Assembly (NCBI GenBank): GCA_964546815.1
Contig: CAZJLR010000017.1
Span: 1 to 64,000 of the forward strand
DNA from: JAIEPM01 sp964546815
Lineage (GTDB): Bacteria; Cyanobacteriota; Vampirovibrionia; Obscuribacterales; Obscuribacteraceae
Direction: 5' to 3'
Length of the DNA stretch: 64,000 nt
This document shows positions 36,617 through 46,501 of this stretch, one piece after another. How positions within the stretch are numbered: the stretch's first letter is position 1; each line of letters opens with the position of its first letter. Both the position numbers and the translations under genes were made by a program. The notes beneath the pieces are model-generated. The model was not told where the DNA came from. It made no database searches and worked only from the letters and a program-made list of their open reading frames with translations.

Positions 36617-37987
36617 ATGGAAACCTGTGCAGAATCACCAGTGCTCAAAGCGGCAGAAGCAGCAAAACTAGCCTCAGGGACACTTGCCGCAATGAGCGCC
36701 AAACAAAAAAGCGAGGCACTTCTGTCTATCGCAGATGCTCTTGACGCCAATGCAGAGAAAATCGAAGCAGAGAACAAAAAAGACCTTGAAGCAGCAAAAC
36801 TTGAAGTTGAAAAAGGCCAGCTGAATGACGCTCTTTATCAGCGCCTCAAACTAGACAAAGCAAAACTTCAATCTTGCACAGCTGGCATCAGACAGATTGC
36901 AGCCATGGCAGACCCGGTTGGACACCAAACTCTCGCGCGAGAACTGGACGAAGGACTCTACCTTTATCGAAAAACATGCCCCATCGGTGTGGTGGCAGTA
37001 ATATTCGAATCAAGACCAGAAGCAATGCCACAGATTTTGTCTCTTTGTCTCAAAACAGGAAATGCAGTCATTCTAAAAGGCGGCGCCGAGGCTGAGAAAT
37101 CTAATCGCATTTTGTTTGATACAATGCAAGCAGCCGCAGCCAGGGCAGGGGTGCCGGCTGATGCATTCGCTTTGATTTCAACCAGAGCTGACGTCAAACA
37201 AATACTTTCTGCCGAAGCCTTTGTAGATCTCATTATTCCCCGAGGCTCAAACGACCTGGTAAGGTACATCCAAAGCAATACTCGCATTCACGTGCTGGGT
37301 CACGCTGACGGTATTTGCCATATTTATGTTGACGAAGAAGCTGACCTGGACAAAGCCATTCCAATAATTGTAGATAGCAAAGTTCAATACCCGTCAGCAT
37401 GCAATTCAACCGAGACACTGTTAATTCACCAATCAGTGATTAGCAGCCTCTTGCCAAAGTTGTGCGCCTCGCTGCAAAAAGCAAATGTAGAACTAAGGCT
37501 CGACTCAATCTGCCTGAATAAGCTAAACGAACTAAAAGCAGACAGCAGCAACAGCGACAGCTTGAAAGGCATAAAATTTGACTTGCTTAAAGAATCAACT
37601 GAAGAAGACTGGCATCTTGAATATTGCGACCTCATCCTTTCAATTAAATCTGTAGGCTCAATGGACGAAGCAATCGCGCATATAAATAAATATGGCTCTG
37701 GTCACACAGAAGCGATGATTTCAAAAAACAAAAACCGATTTAAAGAGTTTTTTCAAAAGGTTAATTCAGCAGGTGTTTTCTTTAACTCCTCAACCAGATT
37801 TGCAGACGGATTCCGTTATGGATTCGGTGCTGAGGTTGGCATCAGCACAGCAAAGATGCATCCCCGAGGTCCTGTCGGAGTTGAGGGACTTGTAACCTAC
37901 AAGTATGAACTGATCGGCAATGGTCACATAGTTGGTGACTATTCCGGTCCAACTGCAAGACAATTCACCCACAAAGACATTGATTAA
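36617..37987 (+). CDS. proA: Gamma-glutamyl phosphate reductase
   Basis: Second enzyme of proline synthesis; reduces glutamyl phosphate to glutamate semialdehyde with NADPH. It belongs to the aldehyde dehydrogenase superfamily. The 456 residues include PIGVVAVIFESRPEA, LKGGAEAEKSN, DLIIPRGSNDLV and the catalytic Cys in YPSACNSTETLL, and end with a typical GPVGVEGLVTYKY. An AGGAG site precedes the ATG. It is slightly longer than the E. coli enzyme because of an insertion around residues 280-320. Confidence 0.95.
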   Translation: METCAESPVLKAAEAAKLASGTLAAMSAKQKSEALLSIADALDANAEKIEAENKKDLEAAKLEVEKGQLNDALYQRLKLDKAKLQSCTAGIRQIAAMADPVGHQTLARELDEGLYLYRKTCPIGVVAVIFESRPEAMPQILSLCLKTGNAVILKGGAEAEKSNRILFDTMQAAAARAGVPADAFALISTRADVKQILSAEAFVDLIIPRGSNDLVRYIQSNTRIHVLGHADGICHIYVDEEADLDKAIPIIVDSKVQYPSACNSTETLLIHQSVISSLLPKLCASLQKANVELRLDSICLNKLNELKADSSNSDSLKGIKFDLLKESTEEDWHLEYCDLILSIKSVGSMDEAIAHINKYGSGHTEAMISKNKNRFKEFFQKVNSAGVFFNSSTRFADGFRYGFGAEVGISTAKMHPRGPVGVEGLVTYKYELIGNGHIVGDYSGPTARQFTHKDID

Positions 37988-37999
37988 TAACGGCGAATC

Positions 38000-39100
38000 T
38001 TAACTTGTTCGTACGTGCTTAGTTCCGCGCACAACCATCATTATTTCGAGCAAGGGCCGGTTCATCAGTCCAACCACAGCATCGAGGTGAGTAATCATAT
38101 TCAGCCTGTCACTGATGATTTCGGTACTGAGTCGCTGAGTTGTATTTCCGGTTATAGTTTTTAGTTGTTCTCTCGAATTTCTATTCGTAAATACCTGAAG
38201 GTTGCTATCAGATGTCCATTGATCAATCAGGAGATCTATCCTGGTTTTACCTGCCTTCGAATCAGGAGGCACTGAATGCAAATATCCCCAAACTGTCTTC
38301 GGAAAATCAGTGCGGTCTTCTATTGGAAAATCAAAAATCTTGGAAAGCATGTTTGGATGCGACTTTCTTTCAAAAGATATCCCTTTAGATTCACGCAAGG
38401 CAACCATAGAAAATGCCGTGGGAACGACACCAGCCAGGATGCCAATTGTGCCGGATGAAATCGAATATTTCGGCCGACTCCAGGTGGGAATGGATAGAGC
38501 CTCGCCTAAAGCCCAGAGTGCTCCGTTAGTTCTAAAGCTCCAGACGTTGTTTCTGAATATTTTTTCGTTTTGAATTCGAGTATAGGTTTCTAGAATTTCA
38601 TTTTGGAGGGCTTCTTCAGCCGCCATTTCGGCCTGCACATAGAGTATTTCTAAACGGGTTTCTTCTACAGTTTCTGAAATTTCTTGTTTGAGATCTCTCA
38701 ATTCTTCTTTTAATTCAGGCGTGAGTTTTCCATTACTGCTCGATTTTTCGATGCTATGCAACTCATCGATGCGCTGCAATTGGGAAACGATACCCAACTG
38801 CTTGGCAAAATCTTGGGCCTCAAGTGAAAGTTTTTCAGAAGTCAGGTCAGTAAACGTGATGTTTAACGCCAGCGGAGGCAACTTGCCATGCTTTGAAACA
38901 AAGTGAGCAGGCGGATCTTTGGGATCATCAGCCATTGCAGGCTGCAGCGCAGCGATGCCTAGAACTGATAAGAATACGACTGCCAGCGGCGAATGCTTGA
39001 TTTCTTGCCTCTTGAAGCCGAGTCCGGCAGAAAATCTTTCACCGATTTTTTTTAAAGACATTCCCATTGCCATAGCCGTCGAGCGCTGATGCCGGCTCAT
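38000..39100 (-). CDS. Hypothetical membrane-associated protein with coiled coil
   Basis: A 366-residue protein. A basic N-terminus is followed by a hydrophobic signal-like segment (LAVVFLSVLGIAALQPAMA). Then come a beta stretch (PPLALNITFTDL), a coiled coil (about 105-185), a hydrophobic hairpin (ISSGTIGILAGVVPTAFSMV) and a C-terminal helical part. Unknown family. It is probably exported and membrane-anchored. It converges with proA with a 12-bp gap. Confidence 0.65.
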   Translation of the reverse strand: MSRHQRSTAMAMGMSLKKIGERFSAGLGFKRQEIKHSPLAVVFLSVLGIAALQPAMADDPKDPPAHFVSKHGKLPPLALNITFTDLTSEKLSLEAQDFAKQLGIVSQLQRIDELHSIEKSSSNGKLTPELKEELRDLKQEISETVEETRLEILYVQAEMAAEEALQNEILETYTRIQNEKIFRNNVWSFRTNGALWALGEALSIPTWSRPKYSISSGTIGILAGVVPTAFSMVALRESKGISFERKSHPNMLSKIFDFPIEDRTDFPKTVWGYLHSVPPDSKAGKTRIDLLIDQWTSDSNLQVFTNRNSREQLKTITGNTTQRLSTEIISDRLNMITHLDAVVGLMNRPLLEIMMVVRGTKHVRTS

Positions 39101-39206
39101 AGTATATCCTGCAAATGCCTGGAAAAACAGTATGCGTGGAGACTAGATTTAGGTCATAATCTTTGACTTCGATGCTAAAGTGTTCTTAGCGGCACAGAGA
39201 CATAAA

Positions 39207-39599
39207 ATGCGATTACTTATTAGACTTCTACTTTCGGCATTTGCGTTTACCACAATCTTTCCAATGATTCCGGGCATCAATTTCCATGGAAATTTTTGGA
39301 TCGCATTACTGCTAGCACTCGTATATGTAATAACACTATGGGGCATAGAGACGCTCAGCGTCGGCGTGGCAGCACTCTGGACAATAGGCAGTTTCGGTCT
39401 TGCGCTATTGTGGTTAATTCCAATCTGGATTTTTGGATTTTGGTTGTTGCCCGCTTTTGCATTAATGCTAACCGCAAATTTCGTGCCAAGCCATTTGAGC
39501 ATCGCTGGGTTTCTTCCAGCCGCCTTAGCCGGACTTGTCCTATTGTTCATAGGTGTTTGCACAAGCAAAGTATTTTGGCCAGATAAAAAAGAGGATTAG
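39207..39599 (+). CDS. Small polytopic membrane protein
   Basis: About 130 residues with four probable membrane helices (LLSAFAFTTIFPMIPG, ALLLALVYVITLW, LWLIPIWIFGFWLLPAFAL, FLPAALAGLVLLFIGV) and a short charged C-terminus (PDKKED). ATG 39207 is preferred over GTG 39180. The helical pattern resembles phage-holin-like superfamily IV proteins, but no motif proves that. It precedes PPK2 on the same strand by 60 bp. Confidence 0.65.
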   Translation: MRLLIRLLLSAFAFTTIFPMIPGINFHGNFWIALLLALVYVITLWGIETLSVGVAALWTIGSFGLALLWLIPIWIFGFWLLPAFALMLTANFVPSHLSIAGFLPAALAGLVLLFIGVCTSKVFWPDKKED

Positions 39600-39659
39600 T
39601 TAGTTAATCTGTAGCGAAAAAGTTAGAATAACCCCGAACACTTAGCCAAGAGAAAACAA

Positions 39660-40565
39660 ATGGTATTGGAAAAGCATGTCGATCTGAAAAAAATAGAAAA
39701 GCGCATCAAGCAATATCGCATATCAAATGGCAAAGGGTTTAGCCTCAACGATATCGACCCGGCTGACGTCCAAGACCTGGGCAACGAAACAAAAGAAGAA
39801 GCGAAGCAAATTCTCGCTTCGGGTGTTGAATGGCTTGCCAAATTGCAAGACAAACTCTATGCACAAGATCGCTGGGGCGTACTTATTATCCTGCAAGCCA
39901 TGGATGCCGCAGGAAAAGACGGAACAATCAAACATGTGATGTCTGGAGTAAACCCGCAAGGTTGCCAGGTATATTCATTCAAACAGCCGTCAGCAGAAGA
40001 ACTAGACCACGACTTTCTCTGGCGGTATGTCAAATGCATACCCGAAAGAGGACGCATAGGTATATTCAACAGGTCATACTACGAAGAAACTTTAGTAGTG
40101 CGTGTCCATGATTTAGTCAAAAATCAAAAACTACCACCTGAATGTATAACCAAAGACCTTTGGAACAATCGCCTTGAAGACATTCGGCACTATGAGCAGT
40201 ATTTGAGACGCAACGGCATCGTAGTTCTAAAATTCTATCTTCACCTTTCACGAAAGGAACAGAAAAAGCGTTTTCTTTCGCGCATCGAAACGCCTTCAAA
40301 ACAATGGAAACTTTCAAGTAATGATGTGGCAGAACGCAAATACTGGAAAGACTACATGCGCGCATTTGAAGACGTGATTCAACAAACAGCTACCAAAGAG
40401 TCACCCTGGTATGTGGTTCCGGCTGACAATAAATGGTTTACCAGACTTGTGGTTGCCGGAGCCATAGTCAGCGCCTTGCAAGAACTAAACCTGGCATATC
40501 CCGTTGTTTCCAAAGAACAGATGAAAGCACTTGAAGCAGCAAAGCAAGCTTTGATGCAGGAATAG
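39660..40565 (+). CDS. ppk2: Polyphosphate kinase 2 family protein
   Basis: Transfers phosphate between polyphosphate and nucleotides (AMP, ADP or GDP). The 301-residue single-domain P-loop protein has Walker A MDAAGKDGT (81-89), Walker B-like strands and the lid motif NRSYYEETLVVRVH. The fold matches single-domain PPK2; subclass, and hence AMP versus ADP preference, cannot be fixed by eye. It fits the polyphosphate-accumulating lifestyle reported for Obscuribacter. A bestrophin-type channel gene follows. Confidence 0.92.
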   Translation: MVLEKHVDLKKIEKRIKQYRISNGKGFSLNDIDPADVQDLGNETKEEAKQILASGVEWLAKLQDKLYAQDRWGVLIILQAMDAAGKDGTIKHVMSGVNPQGCQVYSFKQPSAEELDHDFLWRYVKCIPERGRIGIFNRSYYEETLVVRVHDLVKNQKLPPECITKDLWNNRLEDIRHYEQYLRRNGIVVLKFYLHLSRKEQKKRFLSRIETPSKQWKLSSNDVAERKYWKDYMRAFEDVIQQTATKESPWYVVPADNKWFTRLVVAGAIVSALQELNLAYPVVSKEQMKALEAAKQALMQE

Positions 40566-40638
40566 TCAACTAAGTCATGCAATTTGAACTAACTTTGTAT
40601 TATTTTAGCTGCGGCAGCTTGGCTAAATCGAGCCATTC

Positions 40639-41757
40639 ATGGACAATGCAGTAGTGGCCGGTCCCGCAAGCAGGCATACATTACCTATGGCAGAGCAAAT
40701 GAGCCCGCGAGAAATAGCCGAAGCAGCCGCAGCAGAAGCCGCGGCTGGAGGCACGAATAACAGGGCAGACGCAGACGACCTTGCAATCACCGCAGCAGGC
40801 GCAGCATTCATACTTGAAGGGCCCAAACCAATTTTGCCTCCTAAGGCGAAAAACGGCTGGTGGCTTGCCATTGCGCGTATTCACCATATTCCGGTTTTCA
40901 AACGGGTTTGGCTTTACCTGTTTGCTATGGCGATTTATACAGCTCTAATCGACTGGCTTGTCGACAGAACTCTACCAAACACAGTTATAAAAGAAGCAGG
41001 AGCAGCTGCATACAGCAGCATCATCCTGGGTCTATTGTTAGTCTTCCGCACAAATACAGCTTACGAGCGTTGGAATGAAGGCAGAAAGCTATGGGGGCAG
41101 CTGGTAAACGACTCACGTAACCTGGCTCTTAAAGTGCGAGCATTCATCGCAGTGCCAGAAAGAGACAAAATCAAATTTGGACAGCTAATCATTTCTTTCG
41201 CCTACGCTCTTAAACATCATTTGCGCAACTCCATGCCAAGCGAACCTTTGCCTGGCATTGGCAGAATTACTCCGGACATCAAAAACCTGCCGGTTCATGT
41301 GGCCGGAAAAATGTTCGATTTGTTGCAAGTATGGAAGAAAGCCGGCTACGTCGACACTTTGACTCTCATTCAATTAGACTTTCATCTGCGAGCATTCATG
41401 GACGTTTGCGGTGGTTGCGAGCGCATCAAGAACAGCCCTATCGCAGTGTCATACAGAGCCTTCATGCGACAGGGTATTTTGCTAAACCTGGTTTTGATTC
41501 CCTGGCTGCTAGATACGACCTATTCATTGCTCTGGTGTTTACCAATGATTTTGGTAGGAACATACTTCCTCATTGGTCTTGAGCTAATTGCCGAAGACAT
41601 TGAAGAACCATTTGGCAAAGACGGTGACGACCTTCCGCTAGATGCCATTTGTGGCACCATACGCGGTACTGTCACCGATATATTGAGTTTGCACAGAGCA
41701 TTGAAATACACACAATCGGCTGAAGGCCCAATACTTGATCCTCTGAAGTATTCTTGA
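40639..41757 (+). CDS. Bestrophin-like (UPF0187) anion channel
   Basis: A 372-residue membrane protein of the bestrophin family, chloride/bicarbonate-type channels. An unusual Ala-rich N-terminal extension of about 75 residues precedes the core. The core has FKRVWLYLFAMAIYTALIDW, the conserved FRTNTAYERWNEGRKLWG, further membrane helices (LLNLVLIPWLLDTTYSLLWC, MILVGTYFLIGLELIA) and the acidic loop IEEPFGKDGDDLPLD. It may move anions for osmotic or pH balance. Related channels occur in cyanobacteria. Confidence 0.88.
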   Translation: MDNAVVAGPASRHTLPMAEQMSPREIAEAAAAEAAAGGTNNRADADDLAITAAGAAFILEGPKPILPPKAKNGWWLAIARIHHIPVFKRVWLYLFAMAIYTALIDWLVDRTLPNTVIKEAGAAAYSSIILGLLLVFRTNTAYERWNEGRKLWGQLVNDSRNLALKVRAFIAVPERDKIKFGQLIISFAYALKHHLRNSMPSEPLPGIGRITPDIKNLPVHVAGKMFDLLQVWKKAGYVDTLTLIQLDFHLRAFMDVCGGCERIKNSPIAVSYRAFMRQGILLNLVLIPWLLDTTYSLLWCLPMILVGTYFLIGLELIAEDIEEPFGKDGDDLPLDAICGTIRGTVTDILSLHRALKYTQSAEGPILDPLKYS

Positions 41758-41851
41758 TCATTAAATTTTCGGATTAAGCTTATTCAGAAAGGCTCGTTGG
41801 ACAAGCTGGGTACAACAAGTATGTAATGAAGGGTCTTTCGAGGGCGCTGTT

Positions 41852-43516
41852 GTGCGAATAGGCGATTTATTGGTTCGCTCGGGTTTCATAAGCGAATCAC
41901 AGCTGCGGTCTGCACTTGAAGAGCAGGCATCAGCCAAGAAAACACCAATCGGTGAGCTGCTGAAGTTTCTCAATTTCCTAAAGGACGACGAACTTGAGCT
42001 TGTGCTGCAAGCTCAAAGAAAGATACTATTCGGACTGATGTCAGGAGATCGAGCGGTTGACATCATCAAATACGCAAGAGAACATCAGCTCAAATTTGCC
42101 GAGGCCACGGAGAAGCTACGCAGCATCAGTAAAGATGGCAGGACAGATTGCGCGCCGACTGATCATGACGTGTTGAGTTTTGCTGTACCCGAAGAAAGTG
42201 ATGACGATCTCGACGACGAAGGCATGTCAGCCGAGGCACTGATCCAGCGCAGTGACAAAGCTTCTGAAATTCAAGACTGGAAAACAGCCATATCGTCTCT
42301 CGAACGCGCTAGAAAAATATTCGAAGAAACAGACACTTTTTCAGAAGAAGCCAAAATACCAATCTACTGTCGACTGGCTGTTTTATACGCCAAGACCAAC
42401 CAAACGGAAAAATCTAGACAAAACCTTGCAGCAGTGACAACAATGATGCAAGAAGGAAAAATGGCACCTGGCTCGATGTCACTGCTCACAACAGCAGCAC
42501 ATCAATGCTTCTTGCAAGGCATGGCGTCTGAAGCCAATCAGCTTTACAAAGTGGTCATGCCGAAATGGGCACAACTACTGCCTTTCGAATCAACACAGTT
42601 CAACATTTGTTTGCGCGATGCAATTTCTTGCCTGCATGTAAACAGAGCACCTTCAAAGCAAAACATCAGAATAGGTGAATTGCTAGCTGGCTCCGGACTC
42701 ATCGACAAAGAACAGTTTCAAGATGCATTACAAAAGACTCGGCTCACCCACCAACCCCTGGGGCGCGTTCTGTCTCAATCTGGCTGGCTGAGCAACCAAG
42801 ATTTGCGCAATGCAGTTCGAGTTCAACTACTTTGCCGCGCTGCTGTTCTTCCGGCAGAATACGCATCTATAACATTGAAAGCCGCATCATTTGCGCGTTC
42901 GCCCGACGAATTTTTCGCCAAACTAAATGTACCTGCTGAAGCAAAAGCAGGCGATGCTGCAGACCTTGCCGACTTGATCGAAAAGATGGACAGACTTCTA
43001 ATTATGGAAGAGAGCCTGGGATTGCTGCACCCTGATGTGGCAATACTGGCAAACGAAATCGGCGACATCTGCCTGAGACGCAACGAAACAGAAGAAGCCG
43101 AAATAATGTTTCGCAAAGCGCACGCAGTGCTCGCCACATCAAGCGAAGACAATCAGTTAGACCTGGCTGACGCCTGCCAGAAGATTGCTAGATTGATGGT
43201 AAAGCGAAAGAAATATCCAGAAGCTGAATTGTTGTTTTTACAAGCAATGGAAATCAAAAACAGATTGCTTGGCGAAAAACACCATGAAGTTGCTGAGGTG
43301 CAAGTCGATGTCGGCTTCCTCTATTTCTGCCAGGCAAATTACGAGCCTGCCATCGGCTTTTTGACCACATCATGGCTAAATCAGCAAGAAGAATCTAGTG
43401 TAGAGCAAAAACGCTTTTTATTGGAACTGCTAATCAAATGTTTCGAACAATCAGGACAAAGCTCTGAGGGAGAAATCTACAGAGAACAACTGCGCACAAT
43501 CCGTGGCTTTGAATAG
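41852..43516 (+). CDS. Tandem MshEN-like domains with TPR repeats
   Basis: A 554-residue cytoplasmic protein starting at GTG 41852 with GAGGG upstream. Residues 2-56 and about 273-327 each look like the N-terminal domain of type II/IV secretion ATPases (MshEN/GspE_N), which has two 24-residue motifs of the form RLGxxL-G-L-L-Q. Examples are RIGDLLVRSGFISESQ and PLGRVLSQSGWLSNQD. TPR helices lie between them and after. No ATPase domain is present. MshEN domains bind cyclic-di-GMP in some proteins, so a second-messenger-responsive scaffold is plausible but unproven. Confidence 0.78.
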   Translation: MRIGDLLVRSGFISESQLRSALEEQASAKKTPIGELLKFLNFLKDDELELVLQAQRKILFGLMSGDRAVDIIKYAREHQLKFAEATEKLRSISKDGRTDCAPTDHDVLSFAVPEESDDDLDDEGMSAEALIQRSDKASEIQDWKTAISSLERARKIFEETDTFSEEAKIPIYCRLAVLYAKTNQTEKSRQNLAAVTTMMQEGKMAPGSMSLLTTAAHQCFLQGMASEANQLYKVVMPKWAQLLPFESTQFNICLRDAISCLHVNRAPSKQNIRIGELLAGSGLIDKEQFQDALQKTRLTHQPLGRVLSQSGWLSNQDLRNAVRVQLLCRAAVLPAEYASITLKAASFARSPDEFFAKLNVPAEAKAGDAADLADLIEKMDRLLIMEESLGLLHPDVAILANEIGDICLRRNETEEAEIMFRKAHAVLATSSEDNQLDLADACQKIARLMVKRKKYPEAELLFLQAMEIKNRLLGEKHHEVAEVQVDVGFLYFCQANYEPAIGFLTTSWLNQQEESSVEQKRFLLELLIKCFEQSGQSSEGEIYREQLRTIRGFE

Positions 43517-43591
43517 GCCTTTGTAAACTGTCCTGTCATCGGACAGCACTTACGCGCTAAAATCAAAATACAAGGATGAACCGAGGCATAA

Positions 43592-44221
43592 ATGAGTCAA
43601 CGAAAAAGTTTTGAGGAAGTCAAAAAGACATTCCACGATATCGTAAATTCTCTTGACCATGAAGCAAAGTCAGTCATTCTTACAGCGTACAAATTAGCAG
43701 AAACTGAGCACGAAGGACAGTTGCGCAAAGAGCACAAAGATCGCCCCGGAGACCGCGATCCTTATTTGATACATCCGATGCGAGTTTCTCTAGTAGTGAT
43801 GAACGAACTAAAATTGCGTGACGTCACTGCAATAGCTTCAGCAGTGCTCCACGATGTTGTAGAAGATGGCAACAGCCGTCCAAGCCTCGAGTCAATTCAC
43901 AAAGAATTCGGCGACGCCATTGGCACTACAGTTGGATATTTAACCAAGCCAGAATTCGGCGAGGCTGAGCCAGACGCAAGCAAGTTGATTCCCTATCACG
44001 AATCATTTTTCAGCGCACCATTACACGTTCGCATGGTCAAACTTTCAGACCGCCTCGACAACCTGCGCGAAAGCCTACTGGTAGACCGCCCCAAGTTTCA
44101 ACATCGCTATTTGAAAGAAACACGCGAAATCTATATTCCGATCGCAAAGCAAACAAGCACATACTTCACAGACGAGTTAAATCGGCATTGCGATCAGCTG
44201 GCAGAGTTACTGGGCGCCTGA
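43592..44221 (+). CDS. Stand-alone RelA/SpoT-type HD hydrolase
   Basis: A 209-residue HD-domain protein similar to the hydrolase half of RelA/SpoT enzymes, which degrade (p)ppGpp with Mn. Motifs: YLIHPMRVS (metal His), VLHDVVED (the HD pair), and KLSDRLDNLRES near the C-terminus. No synthetase or regulatory domain follows, so it looks like a small alarmone hydrolase (MESH1-like). It lies 75 bp after the MshEN-TPR gene. Activity on other phosphorylated nucleotides is possible. Confidence 0.88.
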   Translation: MSQRKSFEEVKKTFHDIVNSLDHEAKSVILTAYKLAETEHEGQLRKEHKDRPGDRDPYLIHPMRVSLVVMNELKLRDVTAIASAVLHDVVEDGNSRPSLESIHKEFGDAIGTTVGYLTKPEFGEAEPDASKLIPYHESFFSAPLHVRMVKLSDRLDNLRESLLVDRPKFQHRYLKETREIYIPIAKQTSTYFTDELNRHCDQLAELLGA

Positions 44222-44244
44222 GCAGAAACGTTAGTGATCGCAAT

Positions 44245-46476
44245 TTACTTTTCTATGCTTACGTCTTTTGATGAAGTGCTAACTGTAACTTCGCCACTTT
44301 TGAGATCGCGATCATACGTCACTGAAACGCTTCCTGTGCCTGAATGCAAACCACGAAGGGTCACGTGATTAATACTTCCTGGCAGACCAGGATGAACAAT
44401 CTTGATTTTATTGTCGACCATCTGTATTCCCAGGATACTTTTTAAGATCTGAAATACACTGCCTGCAGCCCAGGCTTGCGGTACGCATGAAACTGTATAT
44501 GGAACGGGGGTAACAAATTCATTGCGAGGAAACCCGCAAAACAACTCAGGCAGTCTTGTGTCTGAGCTTCCTTTGACAGATTGCACAAGCCCTTCCATCA
44601 CAGCGCATGATTCTTTCATTTTGCCATGGGCGGCCATGCCCTCAATAATCATGGCATTATCGTGGGGCCAAATGGAACCGTCATGGTAGCTGATTGGGTT
44701 ATAACGAACTTCGTTTGAAGACAAAGTTCTAATGCCCCAGCCACTAAACATGTCGTCCCGCATCAAGCGACTCGTAATCGCGTTGGCCATTTCTTCGTCA
44801 AGAATACCTGAGTTTAGCAAATGACCTGGGTTGGACGAAACAACATCGCATGGCTTAGCAGTGGCATCAATAGCCAGCGCAACAATGTTTTGATCTGCCA
44901 GCCAAAAGTGCTTCTTAAAATTGTCCTTCAGTGCTTTAGCTTTTGCTTTCAACTTTACGGCACTGTCTGCGAAACCCAATCGTTCTGCAAGCCTGGCAGA
45001 ACCTGTATAAGCATCATATAAATAGCCCTGCACTTCGCAAACTGCAATAGGCGCTGTAGCAAGAGTGCCATCTTTATGCATAATCGAATCTTTCGAATCT
45101 TTCCAGGCCTGATTGCTTAATGCGGCACCAGCTTTGCCACCATAGGAGAGGAAGCCATTATCGGCAGAGCTGTTTTTCTCGATGTAACTAAGTGCAGCCT
45201 CGACATTTGGCCAAAGCTCTTTCGCAAGTGAAAGATCGCCAGTTGCATCTACATAACGAGACATCAACATCAACCAGAGAGGCGTGCCGTCGACAGTACC
45301 GTAGTATGGAATGAACGGAATTTCTTTGAGCTTAGCCATCTCGCCAAGCCGCAACTCATGCATAATGCGGCCGGGATCTTCTTCAGTAAATGAATCGTGT
45401 TTTGTCCCCTGATATGCCGCAAGGACTTTGATTACATCTCGAGCCAATGAAGGCATAAAGGGTAGAGTTTGTAGCGCAGTAATACACTGATCTCGCCCGA
45501 AAGCACAGGCATACCAGGGCAAGCCGGCAGCAATACAGGGTCCCTTAGGTGTGTTTTGCCTCAAAAGATAAAGGTCTCTCAACGATTGCGAATACATGTC
45601 GTTGAGCAAACTCCAGTCTGTGCTAATCTCTGGACAGTTGTTTTTCCAATCTTGAAAATTCTTGTCTGCTATTTCTTTGGCTTGAGCAAAAGTATATGGC
45701 TCTTTGCCGAAATCATTTGCATTTGATGTGTTTAGGCGAAACTCGATTGTCTCGCCCGAGCGTGGCGCCAGGGTCAATTCAAAATCAACTCTCTTTTTAT
45801 CAACCTGGCTAGACTTACCATTTTCGAGAATCAAATTACTTTGTCTGACGATATCATCTTTGCCGGTATTTTTGTAATTCAGCAAGGGATTTTCTTTCGA
45901 AGCAGCCGGATTTACAGTTATCTCGTTTGCATTGCGCGGATTAGTGCGCTTCAGTCCTCTCACTTCAAACATGTCGTGAAAGTCGCAGTCGAGCAAAATG
46001 CTAAATTTGAATTTGAGTGTCTTATCTAAATAGTTGTGGATGCGAATGCGCTCGTTTAGACCATCTAGCAAAACCAGATCACGTTCAATCAATACATCAT
46101 CTAGAACATTGTATAGAAAGTTGCCCTTATAACCTTCTTGAGTCAATGCGGTAAGCAGGGTAGGCTCTTTATCATTTACAAGCATCTGCCACTGACTCAA
46201 GAACCTGGTGTCACTTTGATAGAGACCATACGGAGAGCCTGGGCGAGGGTCGATCATGCCTGACTTATCTAGCACAACCATTGTGTTGCCGTTTTTCAGC
46301 ACCAATCTAGGACTACCGATTGACAAAGTGTCTGGCGCCACCAATGGTGCCACCATTGACTCAGCATTGGATGCCTTGCTTTCCTCAGCAATGGCCGGAA
46401 AAACTTGAAAAATTACGACGAGCAAAGCAAAAACAATTGCGCAAGCGCGCTTCATCAACCCTGTAGCAGCGGTCAC
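44245..46476 (-). CDS. Exported glycogen-debranching-type glycosidase
   Basis: A 743-residue exported enzyme: signal peptide (CAIVFALLVVIFQVFPAIA), an N-terminal beta-sandwich of the GDE N-bis type (GLYQSDTRFLSQWQM; VLIERDLVLLDGLNERI), an (alpha/alpha)6 barrel (PWYACAFGRDQCITALQTLP, YYGTVDGTPLWLML, NPISYHDGSIWPHDNAMI) and a short C-terminal beta part. The family cuts alpha-1,6 branches in glycogen or related glucans. It stands 25 bp before an intracellular glycosidase on the same strand, so the two probably form an operon. Confidence 0.88.
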   Translation of the reverse strand: MTAATGLMKRACAIVFALLVVIFQVFPAIAEESKASNAESMVAPLVAPDTLSIGSPRLVLKNGNTMVVLDKSGMIDPRPGSPYGLYQSDTRFLSQWQMLVNDKEPTLLTALTQEGYKGNFLYNVLDDVLIERDLVLLDGLNERIRIHNYLDKTLKFKFSILLDCDFHDMFEVRGLKRTNPRNANEITVNPAASKENPLLNYKNTGKDDIVRQSNLILENGKSSQVDKKRVDFELTLAPRSGETIEFRLNTSNANDFGKEPYTFAQAKEIADKNFQDWKNNCPEISTDWSLLNDMYSQSLRDLYLLRQNTPKGPCIAAGLPWYACAFGRDQCITALQTLPFMPSLARDVIKVLAAYQGTKHDSFTEEDPGRIMHELRLGEMAKLKEIPFIPYYGTVDGTPLWLMLMSRYVDATGDLSLAKELWPNVEAALSYIEKNSSADNGFLSYGGKAGAALSNQAWKDSKDSIMHKDGTLATAPIAVCEVQGYLYDAYTGSARLAERLGFADSAVKLKAKAKALKDNFKKHFWLADQNIVALAIDATAKPCDVVSSNPGHLLNSGILDEEMANAITSRLMRDDMFSGWGIRTLSSNEVRYNPISYHDGSIWPHDNAMIIEGMAAHGKMKESCAVMEGLVQSVKGSSDTRLPELFCGFPRNEFVTPVPYTVSCVPQAWAAGSVFQILKSILGIQMVDNKIKIVHPGLPGSINHVTLRGLHSGTGSVSVTYDRDLKSGEVTVSTSSKDVSIEK

Positions 46477-46501
46477 CCAGAATCCTCCCGTGCGTCAGCG
46501 T

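Noticed and set aside
39149..39568. 139-codon ORF on the minus strand
   Set aside because: Shadow of the hydrophobic membrane-protein gene on the plus strand.
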